Positions 40,687-50,276 of a DNA stretch of 64,000 nucleotides are shown piece after piece. The notes below the pieces were generated by a model. The model did not search any database and was not told where the DNA came from. It was given only the letters and a program-made list of their open reading frames with translations. Both the position numbers and the translations under genes were made by a program. This stretch comes from Streptomyces melanogenes. Lineage in GTDB: Bacteria > Actinomycetota > Actinomycetes > Streptomycetales > Streptomycetaceae. The stretch covers positions 1 through 64,000 of the forward strand of contig NZ_BMTS01000019.1 in NCBI RefSeq assembly GCF_014649795.1, read 5' to 3'. Numbering within the stretch: position 1 is the stretch's first letter; each line of letters begins with the position of its first letter.

Positions 40687-42597
40687 GTGCGGCTGGTTGG
40701 CGGTCTGGTGCCGGGGGAGGAGCGGCTGCTGGTGTCAGCGCGGGGCGATCAGGTGGTGGTGTTTGGCCGTGCGCACCGGGTTGTGACCGGGGTGGTGGTT
40801 GCGGGTGGGGTGGTCATTGCCGGGATCGGGTTCGCGGGTTCTTACGCGGCGGTGCGCGCGCTCGCGGAGAGAGAAGGTTTCGGGAACTTCTCCCTCGTCT
40901 TCCCGATCGGCATCGACGCGGGCATCTGTGTGCTCCTCGCGCTCGACCTGCTGCTGACCTGGATCCGCATCCCCTTCCCGCTGCTGCGCCAGACCGCCTG
41001 GCTGCTGACGGCCGCGACGATCGCCTTCAACGGTGCGGCCGCCTGGCCCGACCCGCTCGGCGTCGGCATGCACGCCGTCATCCCGGTCCTGTTCGTCGTC
41101 GCCGTCGAAGCCGCCCGCCACGCGGTCGGCCGCATCGCGGACATCACCGCCCACAAGCACATGGAAGGCGTCCGTTACGCTCGCTGGCTGCTGGCCCCGG
41201 TCGCCACCTTTCGCCTGTGGCGGCGGATGAGAATCTGGGAACTGCGCTCCTACGAGCAGGTCATCAAGCTCGAACAGGACCGCCTCGTCTACCAAGCGCG
41301 CCTCCAGGCCCGCTACGGCCGCGCCTGGCGCCGCAAGGCGCCCGTCGAATCCCTGATGCCGCTGCGGCTCGCGAAGTTCGGCGTCCCGCTCGCCGACACC
41401 GGCCCTGCGGGCCTCGCCGCCGCGGGCATCGAGGAACCACTCCTCCTCCCTATCGCGCAGGCCCGCGCCCTTGCCCGGCCGGCGTTTTCACCGGGCGAGC
41501 GTGTTGCCGATACTGAGACGGAGATCGTCAGTCGGGAAAGGGCAGCATCGTCGTCGAGGCAAGCCGCGGCGGCGACATCTGCGCCTTCGGGTGATACGCG
41601 GCAATCGGCAGGAGACGCTGGTGGGCGGTTGGCCGATGCCTACGAGGCGTTCCTTGCCGAGTTCCGGGTCGAGCCGTCCGCCACGCAGTGGGCCCTGTGG
41701 CTGCGCGATGTCCTCGGGATCGCCACGGGTTCCGGCGAGCCGCTCTCCGAGCAGCAGGTGCAGCCCCTGCTCCACGCCCTTCACCAACGCTACACACCAC
41801 ACACCCACCGGCCGGCAGCCTCGGGGCCACCACTATCGAGCGAGCACTCCGGGGACGGCGACCTTGCCAGCGCTTGGCGTCGCAACGAGCAGGAACATGC
41901 CTCCAGCCCGGATGCGGTCGGCCTCGCGGCGGATGTGGACGAGCGGGACCGCCTCACCGGTGAGGGGAGCCAGCCCATCATGGAGGAAGACACACCAGAC
42001 GTCGTCGGGCGCTTCCCGGAGCGTGAAGGGGAAGGCAGACAGCCGCCCTCCGGGGCCGTGGCCGATACCGGCGAGGAGGAAGGCGACGAGCCGCTGCCGC
42101 AGATGGAGTGCGCGCGGTCGGTGTCCGTCGGTGCTGCCGCCCAGAGTGCGAGGCAGCAGCGTGGCCTACGGGTGGACGCTCCCCTCGACGCACCGACGTC
42201 TTCGCCACGCGAGAGCCGGGGCGGCGCTCTGAGCGCCTCCGACCGGTACTACCTCGCGTGGAGGCAGTACCAGGAGGAACACGGAGTTGAGCCCACTGAT
42301 GAGGAGTTGTCTGCCTACCTCGCCGGGAAAGGGCTGTTGGGCCGCGGGGGCAAGCGGATCAGCGCGGCTAACCTGCGCCGCCACTTCGTACGCTGGCGCA
42401 TATACCGCGTGTGGGCTGAACACCGGGTACGTACCGACGATCCCGTGCTGGTGGAGGTGGCGCGGGTGTGTGGGGAGCGGGGGATCACCGCCCAGTACAA
42501 CAAGCCCGTCACCCCCACCCTGGTTGCCGGGGAACGCGCAGACTTCGAGCGCCGCTGGCAGACACTCACCCACCACCCCACCCCAGACACGCCATAA
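40687..42597 (+). CDS. DUF2637 (SpdB-like) membrane protein
   Basis: 636 residues from GTG 40687. The N-terminal 160 residues hold four hydrophobic spans: VVTGVVVAGGVVIAGIGFAG, FPIGIDAGICVLLALDLLLT, LLRQTAWLLTAATIAFNGAA and VGMHAVIPVLFVVAVEAARH. A typical DUF2637 tail follows (YARWLLAPVATFRLWRRMRI, WELRSYEQVIKLEQDRLVYQ). Then come a variable acidic linker and a C-terminal HTH-like part (YYLAWRQYQEEHGVEPTDEE, LSAYLAGKGLLG). DUF2637 proteins are common on conjugative Streptomyces plasmids and integrative elements, where SpdB-like proteins assist mycelial spread. This suggests a plasmid-derived segment. Confidence 0.85.
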   Translation: MRLVGGLVPGEERLLVSARGDQVVVFGRAHRVVTGVVVAGGVVIAGIGFAGSYAAVRALAEREGFGNFSLVFPIGIDAGICVLLALDLLLTWIRIPFPLLRQTAWLLTAATIAFNGAAAWPDPLGVGMHAVIPVLFVVAVEAARHAVGRIADITAHKHMEGVRYARWLLAPVATFRLWRRMRIWELRSYEQVIKLEQDRLVYQARLQARYGRAWRRKAPVESLMPLRLAKFGVPLADTGPAGLAAAGIEEPLLLPIAQARALARPAFSPGERVADTETEIVSRERAASSSRQAAAATSAPSGDTRQSAGDAGGRLADAYEAFLAEFRVEPSATQWALWLRDVLGIATGSGEPLSEQQVQPLLHALHQRYTPHTHRPAASGPPLSSEHSGDGDLASAWRRNEQEHASSPDAVGLAADVDERDRLTGEGSQPIMEEDTPDVVGRFPEREGEGRQPPSGAVADTGEEEGDEPLPQMECARSVSVGAAAQSARQQRGLRVDAPLDAPTSSPRESRGGALSASDRYYLAWRQYQEEHGVEPTDEELSAYLAGKGLLGRGGKRISAANLRRHFVRWRIYRVWAEHRVRTDDPVLVEVARVCGERGITAQYNKPVTPTLVAGERADFERRWQTLTHHPTPDTP

Positions 42598-42623
42598 ACC
42601 GCACCCCTGACGGAGGAGGAACC

Positions 42624-43064
42624 ATGCGCGCCCTGCGCATTGACCCCGACACCACGGTCACCGTGCTCACCCTGCCGCAGACGGACGCCCTCTGCTTGAT
42701 CCGCGTGCACGTGGGATCCCCCGATGCCGTAGACCAGGGTGTCTACCACCATCGGGCGGTGCTGCACCTCCATGGCAGCGGCCGCACGCTGGGTCTGCCG
42801 CAGAATCTGGTCGGCTGGGCATTGGCGAGTGCTTGGCGGGGTGTGGCCCTGTACCCGCTGGCCGGGACCATCGTGGTTACGGGCCGCACAGCGGATGGGG
42901 AGGTGACCTCACTCGACGACGACTTGGCGGAGCATGTTCAGGCTGTGGCGGTCACCGTGCGGGAGACGCTGGCGCAGTGGCGTCGACGGCCTCCACCCTC
43001 CGACGAGGCAGCCATCGCTGAACTGCTCGCCTACGCAGCCCGCGACGTGGCCTCCAGCCGGTAG
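42624..43064 (+). CDS. Hypothetical protein of plasmid-type module
   Basis: 146 residues from ATG 42624, with a strong CGGAGGAGGA site. It follows the DUF2637 gene by 26 bp and is probably co-transcribed. Features: MRALRIDPDTTVTVLTLPQT, GVYHHRAVLHLHGSGRTLGL, LASAWRGVALYPLAGTIVVT and HVQAVAVTVRETLAQWRRRP. No membrane span; family not named. Found next to DUF2637 it is probably an element-associated accessory protein. Confidence 0.75.
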   Translation: MRALRIDPDTTVTVLTLPQTDALCLIRVHVGSPDAVDQGVYHHRAVLHLHGSGRTLGLPQNLVGWALASAWRGVALYPLAGTIVVTGRTADGEVTSLDDDLAEHVQAVAVTVRETLAQWRRRPPPSDEAAIAELLAYAARDVASSR

Positions 43065-43157
43065 CGATGACTTGCGCGGCGAGTTCGCTGGGAGGTCCGT
43101 GGCGACATGGCCTTCCCGCACCACAACTGCACGCTGGCCCAGCCCCGTTGAGATCTC

Positions 43158-43680
43158 TCAGGCCCCGGGTGGCCGGTATGCTCCTGGCCGTTCTGAGGGC
43201 GCGGGGACGCCGGATCCGACCCCCAGGTCTTTGCGCATCACCGCCTGCATCTGCGTGATCTCGTCCCACATGTGCAGCAGGAACGCACGCAGTTCCTCAC
43301 CCGTGCGATCGTCGGTAGCCGACGTGTCGCCGAGTTGCCTGAACCGCTTGTAGGCATCGGTCAGAGCGACCCGTACGCGGTTGGCGGCGTCCAGCACACC
43401 GTCGGGGACCAGCATCTGCGCCTGCGCGAAGTCGTTCTGGAACGCAAGCCGCGCCTCCTCCGTCTCCCTGGACGGCCCCTGCTTGGTCGGGGATGCGGTT
43501 CAGGTCCTCCATCAGCCGTATCCGCCACAAGCGGGCGCTGGTGTTGAGAGTGATGTAGGTCGCCCGCCGACGCTCCAGGTCGGCTGCCGTCGCCTCGTGG
43601 CGCCGTATGTCTTGGTCGGCCAGCCGTCGCAACTCGGACTCCTGCGACCGCGATCGCGCACCCACCCACGCCGTGGCCAC
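43158..43680 (-). pseudogene. Frameshifted hypothetical (membrane-anchored helical protein)
   Basis: Two overlapping minus-strand frames each give half a protein. N-terminal: MATAWVGARSRSQESELRRL, ADQDIRRHEATAADLERRRA, TYITLNTSARLWRIRLMEDL. C-terminal: EEARLAFQNDFAQAQMLVPD, VLDAANRVRVALTDAYKRFR, LRAFLLHMWDEITQMQAVMR, KDLGV. Together they match a common streptomycete hypothetical (charged coiled coil, then a four-helix domain). The frame changes around 43470-43500, so the gene is broken or there is a sequencing error. Confidence 0.65.
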
Positions 43681-43951
43681 GGGCGCGAGTCCCGGCTGCT
43701 GCCTGAATCTAAACGGTGACAGTACGCCTTCATTGCCAAACGCTCCGCTTCGCGCCTGGGTCGCAGGCGCATGACGCGGGAGGTCCGTATGCCCGCGCTG
43801 CGCGACTCCACGGAGGTCGGCGCGCGCCGCCCCGCACCACAGCTGACCTGAGCACTCATTCTCCAGTGAGAACCGCGCAGACTGCGATGCGACGCGACAC
43901 AGGGGCGCTGGGCGCGGGCGGGTCGTCTCGGAGAGACCTATCCTCGAACGT

Positions 43952-44296
43952 ATGTCCGACAGTGTGTCTCCGAGGCTCGCTGCGCTGCTCTTCCTGGAGC
44001 GCGTGCAGGTGGACGATTTGGCCCGGACGCGGCGCTGGATTGCGCGTGAGGGGCGGCGGGCCGCCGAGGAAGCGGCTCGCCGCCCCCTCCCGCCTCCGCC
44101 GGACTGGGTGATCGCCTACGTACGGCAAGGAGTCGGCAAGGCCCGGCTGCCTGAAGCTGTGCATGTCGGCGGATGCTCGATGGCGCCCGGCCAGCCCACG
44201 GCCGTCAGCCGCGAGCAGGCTGTCGCCGCCCTCGCCGAAGGCGTTGCGGCCTGCGACTTCTGCCGGCCCGACACCGCGCTTGGCGTGCTGGAGTGA
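43952..44296 (+). CDS. DUF6233 family protein
   Basis: 114 residues from ATG 43952. A helical first half (RTRRWIAREGRRAAEEAARR) is followed by PPPPDWVIAYVRQGVGKARL, PEAVHVGGCSMAPGQPTAVS and EGVAACDFCRPDTALGVLE, the DUF6233 signature with its VHxGxC and CxxCRPDTAL cysteines. Function unknown; these short proteins cluster in variable streptomycete regions, often with a small downstream partner, as here. Confidence 0.8.
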   Translation: MSDSVSPRLAALLFLERVQVDDLARTRRWIAREGRRAAEEAARRPLPPPPDWVIAYVRQGVGKARLPEAVHVGGCSMAPGQPTAVSREQAVAALAEGVAACDFCRPDTALGVLE

Positions 44297-44319
44297 GCGG
44301 CCCGGAGCATCCTGGAGGG

Positions 44320-44541
44320 ATGGACGGAGCGCTGATAGTTGTCCACCGGCCGCGTGGTAGCGGCGGTCGGCGCGTCACCGTGCGCGGGCAGATCATCGGC
44401 CTCGCCCACTGCGACCGGGATCTTGTCGAGTTCCTGCGGCGGTCGGGCCTCGATGAGACGAGTGCCGAGGACATGGTCGCCGGGAACTCGGCGCTGATCG
44501 AATGGCGGGGCGGCCGGGCGCATCACTATGAGGCGGCATGA
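44320..44541 (+). CDS. Small partner of DUF6233 protein
   Basis: 73 residues from ATG 44320, 24 bp after the DUF6233 stop, with CTGGAGGG just upstream. Sequence: MDGALIVVHRPRGSGGRRVT, VRGQIIGLAHCDRDLVEFLR, RSGLDETSAEDMVAGNSALI, then EWRGGRAHHYEAA. It is compact and alpha/beta; function unknown. Position and codon use support co-transcription with DUF6233. Confidence 0.65.
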   Translation: MDGALIVVHRPRGSGGRRVTVRGQIIGLAHCDRDLVEFLRRSGLDETSAEDMVAGNSALIEWRGGRAHHYEAA

Positions 44542-44699
44542 CGAGAGTTCTCCTCCCGCGTTCAGACGACTCGGCGTGTGCTGCGAACGTCGCTCCGGCG
44601 TCCGTCAGGGCCTGTTGGAGCTGACCTGCGGCGTTACGAGCCTCGGGCGACTATGCACCTCATGGCGAGACGGTCAGTAAAATGCTGGAGTCTCGGTGC

Positions 44700-44788
44700 G
44701 GTCGGCAGTGAGCGGGGAGGCCATGATGACGCCTTGTGGGAAGTGTCAAGAACTTGCAAAGCCGCTTTAGCGTCGCAGCTCAGGAAGC
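44700..44788 (+). promoter_or_regulatory. Candidate CRISPR leader
   Basis: The DNA just before the first intact repeat, including AAGTGTCAAGAACTTGCAAA and GCCGCTTTAG, is A/T-richer than its surroundings. The degenerate repeats sit at the opposite end of the array, so by the usual rule (leader-proximal repeats identical, distal repeat degenerate) the leader should be here. Confidence 0.4.
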
Positions 44789-44999
44789 CTGATCCCCGCG
44801 CAGGCGGGGGTGAACCGTTCGGCGACGGCCAGTCGGTGACCTGCAACGGCTGATCCCCGCGCAGGCGGGGGTGAACCGCCGTTCGCCAGGGCTCCTGCGG
44901 CGGCACGGAGCTGATCCCCGCGCAGGCGGGGGTGAACCCGGACGATGGGGAACCCCACCCCCTGAGTGGCAGGGGTCCCCGCGCGGGCTGGGGTGAACC
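44789..44999 (+). CRISPR. Short orphan type I-E-style CRISPR array (4 repeats, 3 spacers)
   Basis: 28-bp repeats, starting CTGATCCCCGCGCAG and ending GGGGGTGAACC, lie at 44789-44816, 44850-44877 and 44911-44938 and are identical. A fourth at 44972-44999 has five mismatches. All three spacers are 33 bp. The palindromic repeat resembles actinobacterial type I-E repeats. A further partial copy (GCGGGGGTGACTC, ending near 45028) follows directly without a spacer and looks decayed. No cas gene is in the window, so any activity would depend on Cas proteins elsewhere. Confidence 0.92.
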
Positions 45000-45047
45000 G
45001 AGTCCCGGTGAGCAAGCGGGGGTGACTCAGTTCTGCTCCAGCCCTCT

Positions 45048-46397
45048 CTACCCGGGCGTTCGGTGGAGGAAGGTCTCGTAGGTGCCTTGGCGGTGGGGCT
45101 GGATGGCTTCGCTCGGTGGGGTACGCGATGGTACTGGCGGTGTCCGTCTGGGCCGGTCTGTGAGTCGGGCTTGTTGGCTGTGCCATCGGGCGCGTTCAGC
45201 ATGGTGGTGTCGCCGTCGGCGGTGGGCGGTGCCGTGTACGCCCAGCCGCTTCGCGACGTCGGTCCAGCCTGCGGCGGGCTGTTCGCAGGAGGGGCCGCGC
45301 TGGCCGGTGCCGTCCAGGGCTGCGGGAGCCAGGTGCAGGAGTTCGCCTTCGCGTTGGATGAGGCCGAGGTGGGTGAGTGCGGTGAGTTGGCGGTAGGTGG
45401 TGGCGCGGGAGATGGAGGCGCTGGCTTGGAGGTCGGTCAGGGTCTGGCCGTCGTGTTCGGCGAGTGCTGCGAGGATGGCGAGTCCGCTGGAGCTGAGTCC
45501 GCGGTGGGCGAAGGCGTCCAGGCTCATTAATCGTGTGGCAGCGCGTGAGTCGAGGTCGGCGTCATGGTCGCTGTGGTGGTGTCTGTGGTGGTGGGTGTGT
45601 CTCATGGTGGGTCCACTCATGGCCCCCCCAGCCTGCGGCCGTTGGGGGGTGGATGCGTGGTGCGACAGGTTGAGGGGGCCGGTGCCGGTGGGGGCGAGGA
45701 GCATCCAGCGGGCGCCTTGGGTGGGGGTGCCGTGGTCGAGCTGGCGCAGCAGCCGTGCATGGAGGAGGCGTTGGTTGGAGCGGTGGGTGGTGGTGCGGGC
45801 GCATCCCATGCGTTCGGCGAGGTCGCGTTCGGAGACGGTGTGGTCCCAGCCGCCTGTACGGGTGCAGATGTCGAGGCGGGCGATCAGGTTGCGCAGGTCG
45901 GTTTTGGCGGCGGTGCCCGGCCAGGGTGTGCGTTCGATGCGGGTGCGGTAGGCGGCGAGGGCGGCGTGGAAGTCCTGCCGGCCGCACAACGGGTCACGGG
46001 TCTGGAGGTGCTGTTGGGCGCCGTCGAAGGCCCGGTGCAGCCAGGCGACAGCATGGTCGTAACCACGCCGGTGCTGGAGGGCGCGGGCGGGGCGTCCGGC
46101 CGGGTAGGGGCCGTCCAGGAGGACTTGGACGAACGCGGCGCGGCTCCAGCCCGCCTGCACCGCACCCGCGGCCACGGCACGGGTGACCGCCCAGGCGTGG
46201 TCGGAGGCCGCGCTGTTGTGGCCGCCGCGTTGCAGGGAAGCGTGGGTGTAGGCGCCGTGCCGGTCACCGTCGGTCAGGAGCTGGTGTATGCGCGGGGACA
46301 ATGCGCCCAGGCCGTCGAGCAGGCTCGCCGGCCTGGTGCGTGCATGTTGGCCGGCAGCGGTGCGCGAAGCCGACGGTAACCGGACGTCTGTTGTCAT
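45048..46397 (-). CDS. HTH protein of the plasmid replication/transfer-associated type
   Basis: 449 residues from ATG 46397, with GAGAG upstream. The N-terminal half includes THASLQRGGHNSAASDHAWA, VQAGWSRAAFVQVLLDGPYP and AAKTDLRNLIARLDICTRTG. A first HTH follows: TVSERDLAERMGCARTTTHR. A His-rich linker (RHTHHHRHHHSDHDADLDSR) leads to a MarR/IclR-like winged helix: SGLAILAALAEHDGQTLTDL, QASASISRATTYRQLTALTH, LGLIQREGELLHL. Such two-HTH proteins accompany streptomycete plasmids and integrative elements. It ends about 50 bp from the CRISPR array. Function unproven. Confidence 0.75.
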   Translation of the reverse strand: MTTDVRLPSASRTAAGQHARTRPASLLDGLGALSPRIHQLLTDGDRHGAYTHASLQRGGHNSAASDHAWAVTRAVAAGAVQAGWSRAAFVQVLLDGPYPAGRPARALQHRRGYDHAVAWLHRAFDGAQQHLQTRDPLCGRQDFHAALAAYRTRIERTPWPGTAAKTDLRNLIARLDICTRTGGWDHTVSERDLAERMGCARTTTHRSNQRLLHARLLRQLDHGTPTQGARWMLLAPTGTGPLNLSHHASTPQRPQAGGAMSGPTMRHTHHHRHHHSDHDADLDSRAATRLMSLDAFAHRGLSSSGLAILAALAEHDGQTLTDLQASASISRATTYRQLTALTHLGLIQREGELLHLAPAALDGTGQRGPSCEQPAAGWTDVAKRLGVHGTAHRRRRHHHAERARWHSQQARLTDRPRRTPPVPSRTPPSEAIQPHRQGTYETFLHRTPG

Positions 46398-47164
46398 CTC
46401 TCGCCCCCGCATCTGGGGGTTGCAGCCTCGCGCGCCGAAACTGCCAAACCAGACGGTCCGGCAGGGCTTGGGCTGTGGGCCGAAGGGAGGCTGGTGACCC
46501 CGTTGAACTGTCCTTTGCTGGCGTCGGGAGCTCACGCCTGCGGCCGGGATCGGGCCGTCAGCCCCGGGCGGGCGCCACCGATGCGACTGCGCACCCCCTC
46601 CATGCAGGGCGGCGGCCTGTCGTGCACAGCAAACCTAAGCACCCGGACCGTCCTCGGGATATTGCACCTGTGCACCTTCGGAGAGGGTCGATGTGCGGGT
46701 GTGCACAAGAGAGCGCGTTCCGTCGTTGCTCAGTGCCCTGCGCCGTACCATCCGGTGTGCGTCCTGCACCACAGCTCCTGCTCCGGTGCCCTGCGATGCT
46801 TGGCCCATGTGTCGCACGCCACCTGCTGCGCCGTCGCGTCCATCGGGGGCGGGCGCCAGATGGGCCCTTGCGGATCAGTCCCGCTCGGCCGTTCTGCCTT
46901 GAGCAGCGCTTCTGCTCCTTGAGTGCACGGCTGTGCGACATCCCTCGAGACGCTGCTCGTCAAACCATTCGTCCCGATAACCGGGCTCGCCAGTGCAGCG
47001 ATTCAAGAGCCGCAACCAGCGCCCATGGACCTCGTCACCGCCCCACCATCGCCGTTCGCCTGCGGCCTGCCCAACGCCATCCGCTCCCCGCTCTCTTCGC
47101 TGAATCCGGCGGCCCGCTACGCGCTGGAAGACCTCAATCTGGGCCTCGGCCCGCTCGGCACCCT
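46398..47164. other. Interval between HTH gene and transposon, no gene supported
   Basis: About 770 bases. Overlapping frames on both strands are Arg/Ala/Pro-rich without motifs. Towards the right end a plus frame (SSLNPAARYALEDLNLGLGP, LGTLIR) runs into the transposon's target duplication at 47165. Without the transposon it would continue into the DNA at 56321, so the element may have interrupted a small gene, but this is uncertain. Confidence 0.35.
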
Positions 47165-47169
47165 GATCC

Positions 47170-47224
47170 GGCCCTGGAGTCCTAGCCCGGACACCAGGGA
47201 ACAAGTAACCCGCCAGTAGGTTCC
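47170..47224 (+). repeat. Left terminal inverted repeat (IRL)
   Basis: It matches the reverse complement of 56261-56315 over 55 bp with three mismatches (T/C at 47175, A/G near the middle, C/T near the inner end). The inner half reads CAAGTAACCCGCCAGTAGG. The GATCC target duplication lies immediately outside. Confidence 0.92.
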
Positions 47225-47314
47225 GGGGTTCGCTTCTGTGCCGTTTCCCGGTGCCGGGGCGCCTCGTTGGGCTGTCCGGGTGAATGCCCGGAGGGTCGAC
47301 GACAAGGGGCGGGT

Positions 47315-50263
47315 GTGCGACAGGAGTGGTCGCCGGAAGAGCTGTTGGCGAGCTGGACGCTGGTGGAAGGCGACTGGAAGCTCGTGGCCAACAAGACTGG
47401 GGTGACGCGGCTCGGCTTCTGCCTGATGCTGAAGTTCTTCGAGATCGAGGCCCGGTTCCCGGAGTTCATCGAGGAGTTCCCGCAGCCCGCCGTGGAGTAC
47501 GTCGCCGGTCTGATGAAGGTGCCGGCGGCGGAGCTCGCGAAGTACGACCTGGCGGGCGCGAAGCGTCACCGGAAGCAGATCCGCGAGGCCCTGGGGTTTA
47601 GGCCGTCGACGTTGGAGGACGAGGAACAGCTCACCACGTGGCTGGCCGCGGAGGTGTGCCCGGTCGAGCTGGTGGAGGACCGGCAGCGCGAGGCCCTGCT
47701 GGTCGAGTGCCGGGCGCGCAGTATCGAGCCACCGGGCCGGACCCGGATTGAGAAGGTGCTGGTCGCGGCCCGCAACCGGTGGGAGCGGGTGTTCTGTGCG
47801 CGGGCCATCGAGCGCCTGGGTGAGGTCGGGGTGGCCCGGCTGCTGGCGCTGGTCGCGGAGGGCAACGAGGACGGTGCCGCGCTGCTGGCGCTGCTCAAGC
47901 GGGACCCGGGCGCGGTCGGCCTGGACTCCCTGCTGACCGAGGTCACCAAGCTGAACGACGTGCGCCGACTCGGGCTGCCCGAGGGGCTGTTCGCGGACTG
48001 CTCGGAGAAACTGCTGGCCGCGTGGCGGGCACGGGCGATCAAGATGTACCCCTCGGACTTCCGCGACACCGCCGAGGACGTACGGATCACGCTGCTCGCG
48101 GCGCTGTGTTCCTCCCGGCAGGCGGAGATCACTGACGCCCTGGGGGACCTGCTGATCGCCCTGGTGCAGAAGATCAACGCCCGTGCCGAGCGGCGGGTCG
48201 AGAGGCAGCTGACGGCCGAGCTGAAGAAGGTCCGCGGCAAGGAGGGCATCCTTTTCAAGCTCGCCGACGCGGCGATCGGCCAGCCCGACAAGACCGTACG
48301 TACAGCCCTGTACCCGGTGGTCGGGGAGAAGACGCTGCGCGACCTGCTGGCCGAGGCGGAGGCGAACGAGAAGGTCTTCAAGGCCAAGGTCCGCACCACG
48401 CTGCGCTCGTCGTACAGCTCGTACTACCGGCAGATGCTGCCTCCCCTGCTGCGGACGCTGGGCTTCAAGTGCAACAACACCGCCTACCGGCCGGTAATGG
48501 ACGCGCTCGCGCTGCTGGAGAAGTACGCCGACGTCGACGGCAAGACCCGCTTCTACGACGCCGGCGACGCGGTCCCGATGGACGGCGTCGTCCGCAAGGA
48601 CTGGCGCGAGGCCGTCGTCGACGACAAGGGCACGGTCGAACGCATCCCGTACGAGCTGTGCGTCCTGGTCGCTCTGCGCGATGCGATCCGGCGGCGAGAG
48701 ATCTACGTCGAAGGCGGGAGGCGGTGGTGCAACCTGGAGGACGACCTGCTCGGCGACTTCGAGGCCACCCGCACCGTGCACTACGCGGCGATCCGTCAGC
48801 CGCTGGACGCGCGGGAGTTCATCACGGACCTCAAGCAGCGGATGACCAACGGCCTGGACCGGCTCACGGCCTCCCTCGCGGACGGCTCGTCGGGCGGGGT
48901 CAAGGTGACCACCCGGCACGGCGAGCCGTGGATCAGCGTGCCGAAGCTGGAGAAGCTGGACGAGCCCACCGGCCTCCAGGCCCTCAAGGACGAGGTAGTA
49001 CGGCGCTGGGGCGTGCTCGACCTCCTGGACGTGCTGAAGAACGCCGACTTCGACACCGGCTTCACCGACGAGTTCGCCTCCATCGCCGCGTACGAGCGCA
49101 TCGACCGCGCCGTCCTCCAACGACGCCTCCTCTTGGCCCTGTTCGCCCTCGGAACGAACATGGGCATCCGGGCCATCGTGGCGACCGGCGAGCACGGCGA
49201 GAGTGAGGCAGCACTGCGGCACGTGCGCCGGCACTTCATCACCGTCGACAACCTGCGGGCCGCCGTGCGGCAGCTGGTGAACGCCACCTTCACGGCCCGG
49301 GACACCGCATGGTGGGGCACCGGCACCGCGTGCGCGTCGGACTCGAAGAAGTTCGGGTCCTGGTCCTCGAACTTCATGACCGAGTACCACGCCCGCTACG
49401 GCGGCAACGGCGTGATGATCTACTGGCATGTGGAGCGGAAGAACGTCTGTATCTACTCCCAGCTCAAGAGCTGTTCGTCGTCCGAGGTCGCGGCGATGAT
49501 CGAGGGCCTTTTGCGGCACTGCACGGACACCGAGATCGAGTCGAACTACGTCGACACACACGGCGCGTCGGTCGTCGGGTTCGCCTTCACCGAGCTGCTC
49601 AACTTCCGTCTGCTGCCGAGGCTGAAGAACATTGGCAGCATCCGCCTGTACCGCCCGGACGACAGCCCGCCCGGCTGGCTGGCGCTCGGCGCCTCCCTGA
49701 CCCGGGCCATCAAGTGGGACCTGATCGCCCAGCAGTACGACCAGATGGTCAAGTACGCCACGGCCCTGCGCCTGGGCACCACGGAGGCGGAACAGGTCCT
49801 GCGCCGTTTCACCCGCGGCGGCCCCAAACACCCCACCTACGCCGCGCTCGAAGAACTCGGCCGCGCCGTGCGCACCATCTTCGCCTGCGACTACCTCGCC
49901 AACCCTGCCCTGCGCCGCGAGATCCACGGCGGCCTCCTGGTCGTGGAGAACTGGAACTCGGCGAATACCGTGCTGCACTACGGCAAGGACGGCGCGCTGA
50001 CCGGCCCGGACAAGGAGCACGCCGAGACCTCGATGCTCGCGCTCCACCTGCTCCAGTCCAGCCTGGTCCACATCAACACCCTGCTGCTTCAGCAGGTTCT
50101 TGCCGAACCGGCCTGGGCCAAGAGGCTCTCGGACGAGGACCGGCGCGGGCTGACCGCGCTCTTCTGGTCGAACGTCAACCCGTACGGCACCTTCCGTCTC
50201 GACATGGACAAGCGGCTTGACCTGGGGAGCCTTCCTCCCCGTCAGTTCATCGCTCGCAGCTGA
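47315..50263 (+). CDS. tnpA: Tn3-family transposase TnpA
   Basis: 982 residues from GTG 47315, preceded by AAGGGGCGG; a TTG-type start at 47267 would also keep frame. N-terminal DNA-binding region: [20 protein letters not shown], then [21 protein letters not shown]-terminal DDE catalytic domain: [20 protein letters not shown] (first Asp), [20 protein letters not shown] (second Asp), IGSIRLYRP, and the distal helical block [20 protein letters not shown] containing the likely Glu region. The length is normal for the family. The protein appears intact, consistent with the element's intact ends. The gene lies about 90 bp inside the left inverted repeat. Confidence 0.93.
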   Translation: MRQEWSPEELLASWTLVEGDWKLVANKTGVTRLGFCLMLKFFEIEARFPEFIEEFPQPAVEYVAGLMKVPAAELAKYDLAGAKRHRKQIREALGFRPSTLEDEEQLTTWLAAEVCPVELVEDRQREALLVECRARSIEPPGRTRIEKVLVAARNRWERVFCARAIERLGEVGVARLLALVAEGNEDGAALLALLKRDPGAVGLDSLLTEVTKLNDVRRLGLPEGLFADCSEKLLAAWRARAIKMYPSDFRDTAEDVRITLLAALCSSRQAEITDALGDLLIALVQKINARAERRVERQLTAELKKVRGKEGILFKLADAAIGQPDKTVRTALYPVVGEKTLRDLLAEAEANEKVFKAKVRTTLRSSYSSYYRQMLPPLLRTLGFKCNNTAYRPVMDALALLEKYADVDGKTRFYDAGDAVPMDGVVRKDWREAVVDDKGTVERIPYELCVLVALRDAIRRREIYVEGGRRWCNLEDDLLGDFEATRTVHYAAIRQPLDAREFITDLKQRMTNGLDRLTASLADGSSGGVKVTTRHGEPWISVPKLEKLDEPTGLQALKDEVVRRWGVLDLLDVLKNADFDTGFTDEFASIAAYERIDRAVLQRRLLLALFALGTNMGIRAIVATGEHGESEAALRHVRRHFITVDNLRAAVRQLVNATFTARDTAWWGTGTACASDSKKFGSWSSNFMTEYHARYGGNGVMIYWHVERKNVCIYSQLKSCSSSEVAAMIEGLLRHCTDTEIESNYVDTHGASVVGFAFTELLNFRLLPRLKNIGSIRLYRPDDSPPGWLALGASLTRAIKWDLIAQQYDQMVKYATALRLGTTEAEQVLRRFTRGGPKHPTYAALEELGRAVRTIFACDYLANPALRREIHGGLLVVENWNSANTVLHYGKDGALTGPDKEHAETSMLALHLLQSSLVHINTLLLQQVLAEPAWAKRLSDEDRRGLTALFWSNVNPYGTFRLDMDKRLDLGSLPPRQFIARS

Positions 50264-50276
50264 GAAGAGTGCCCTC

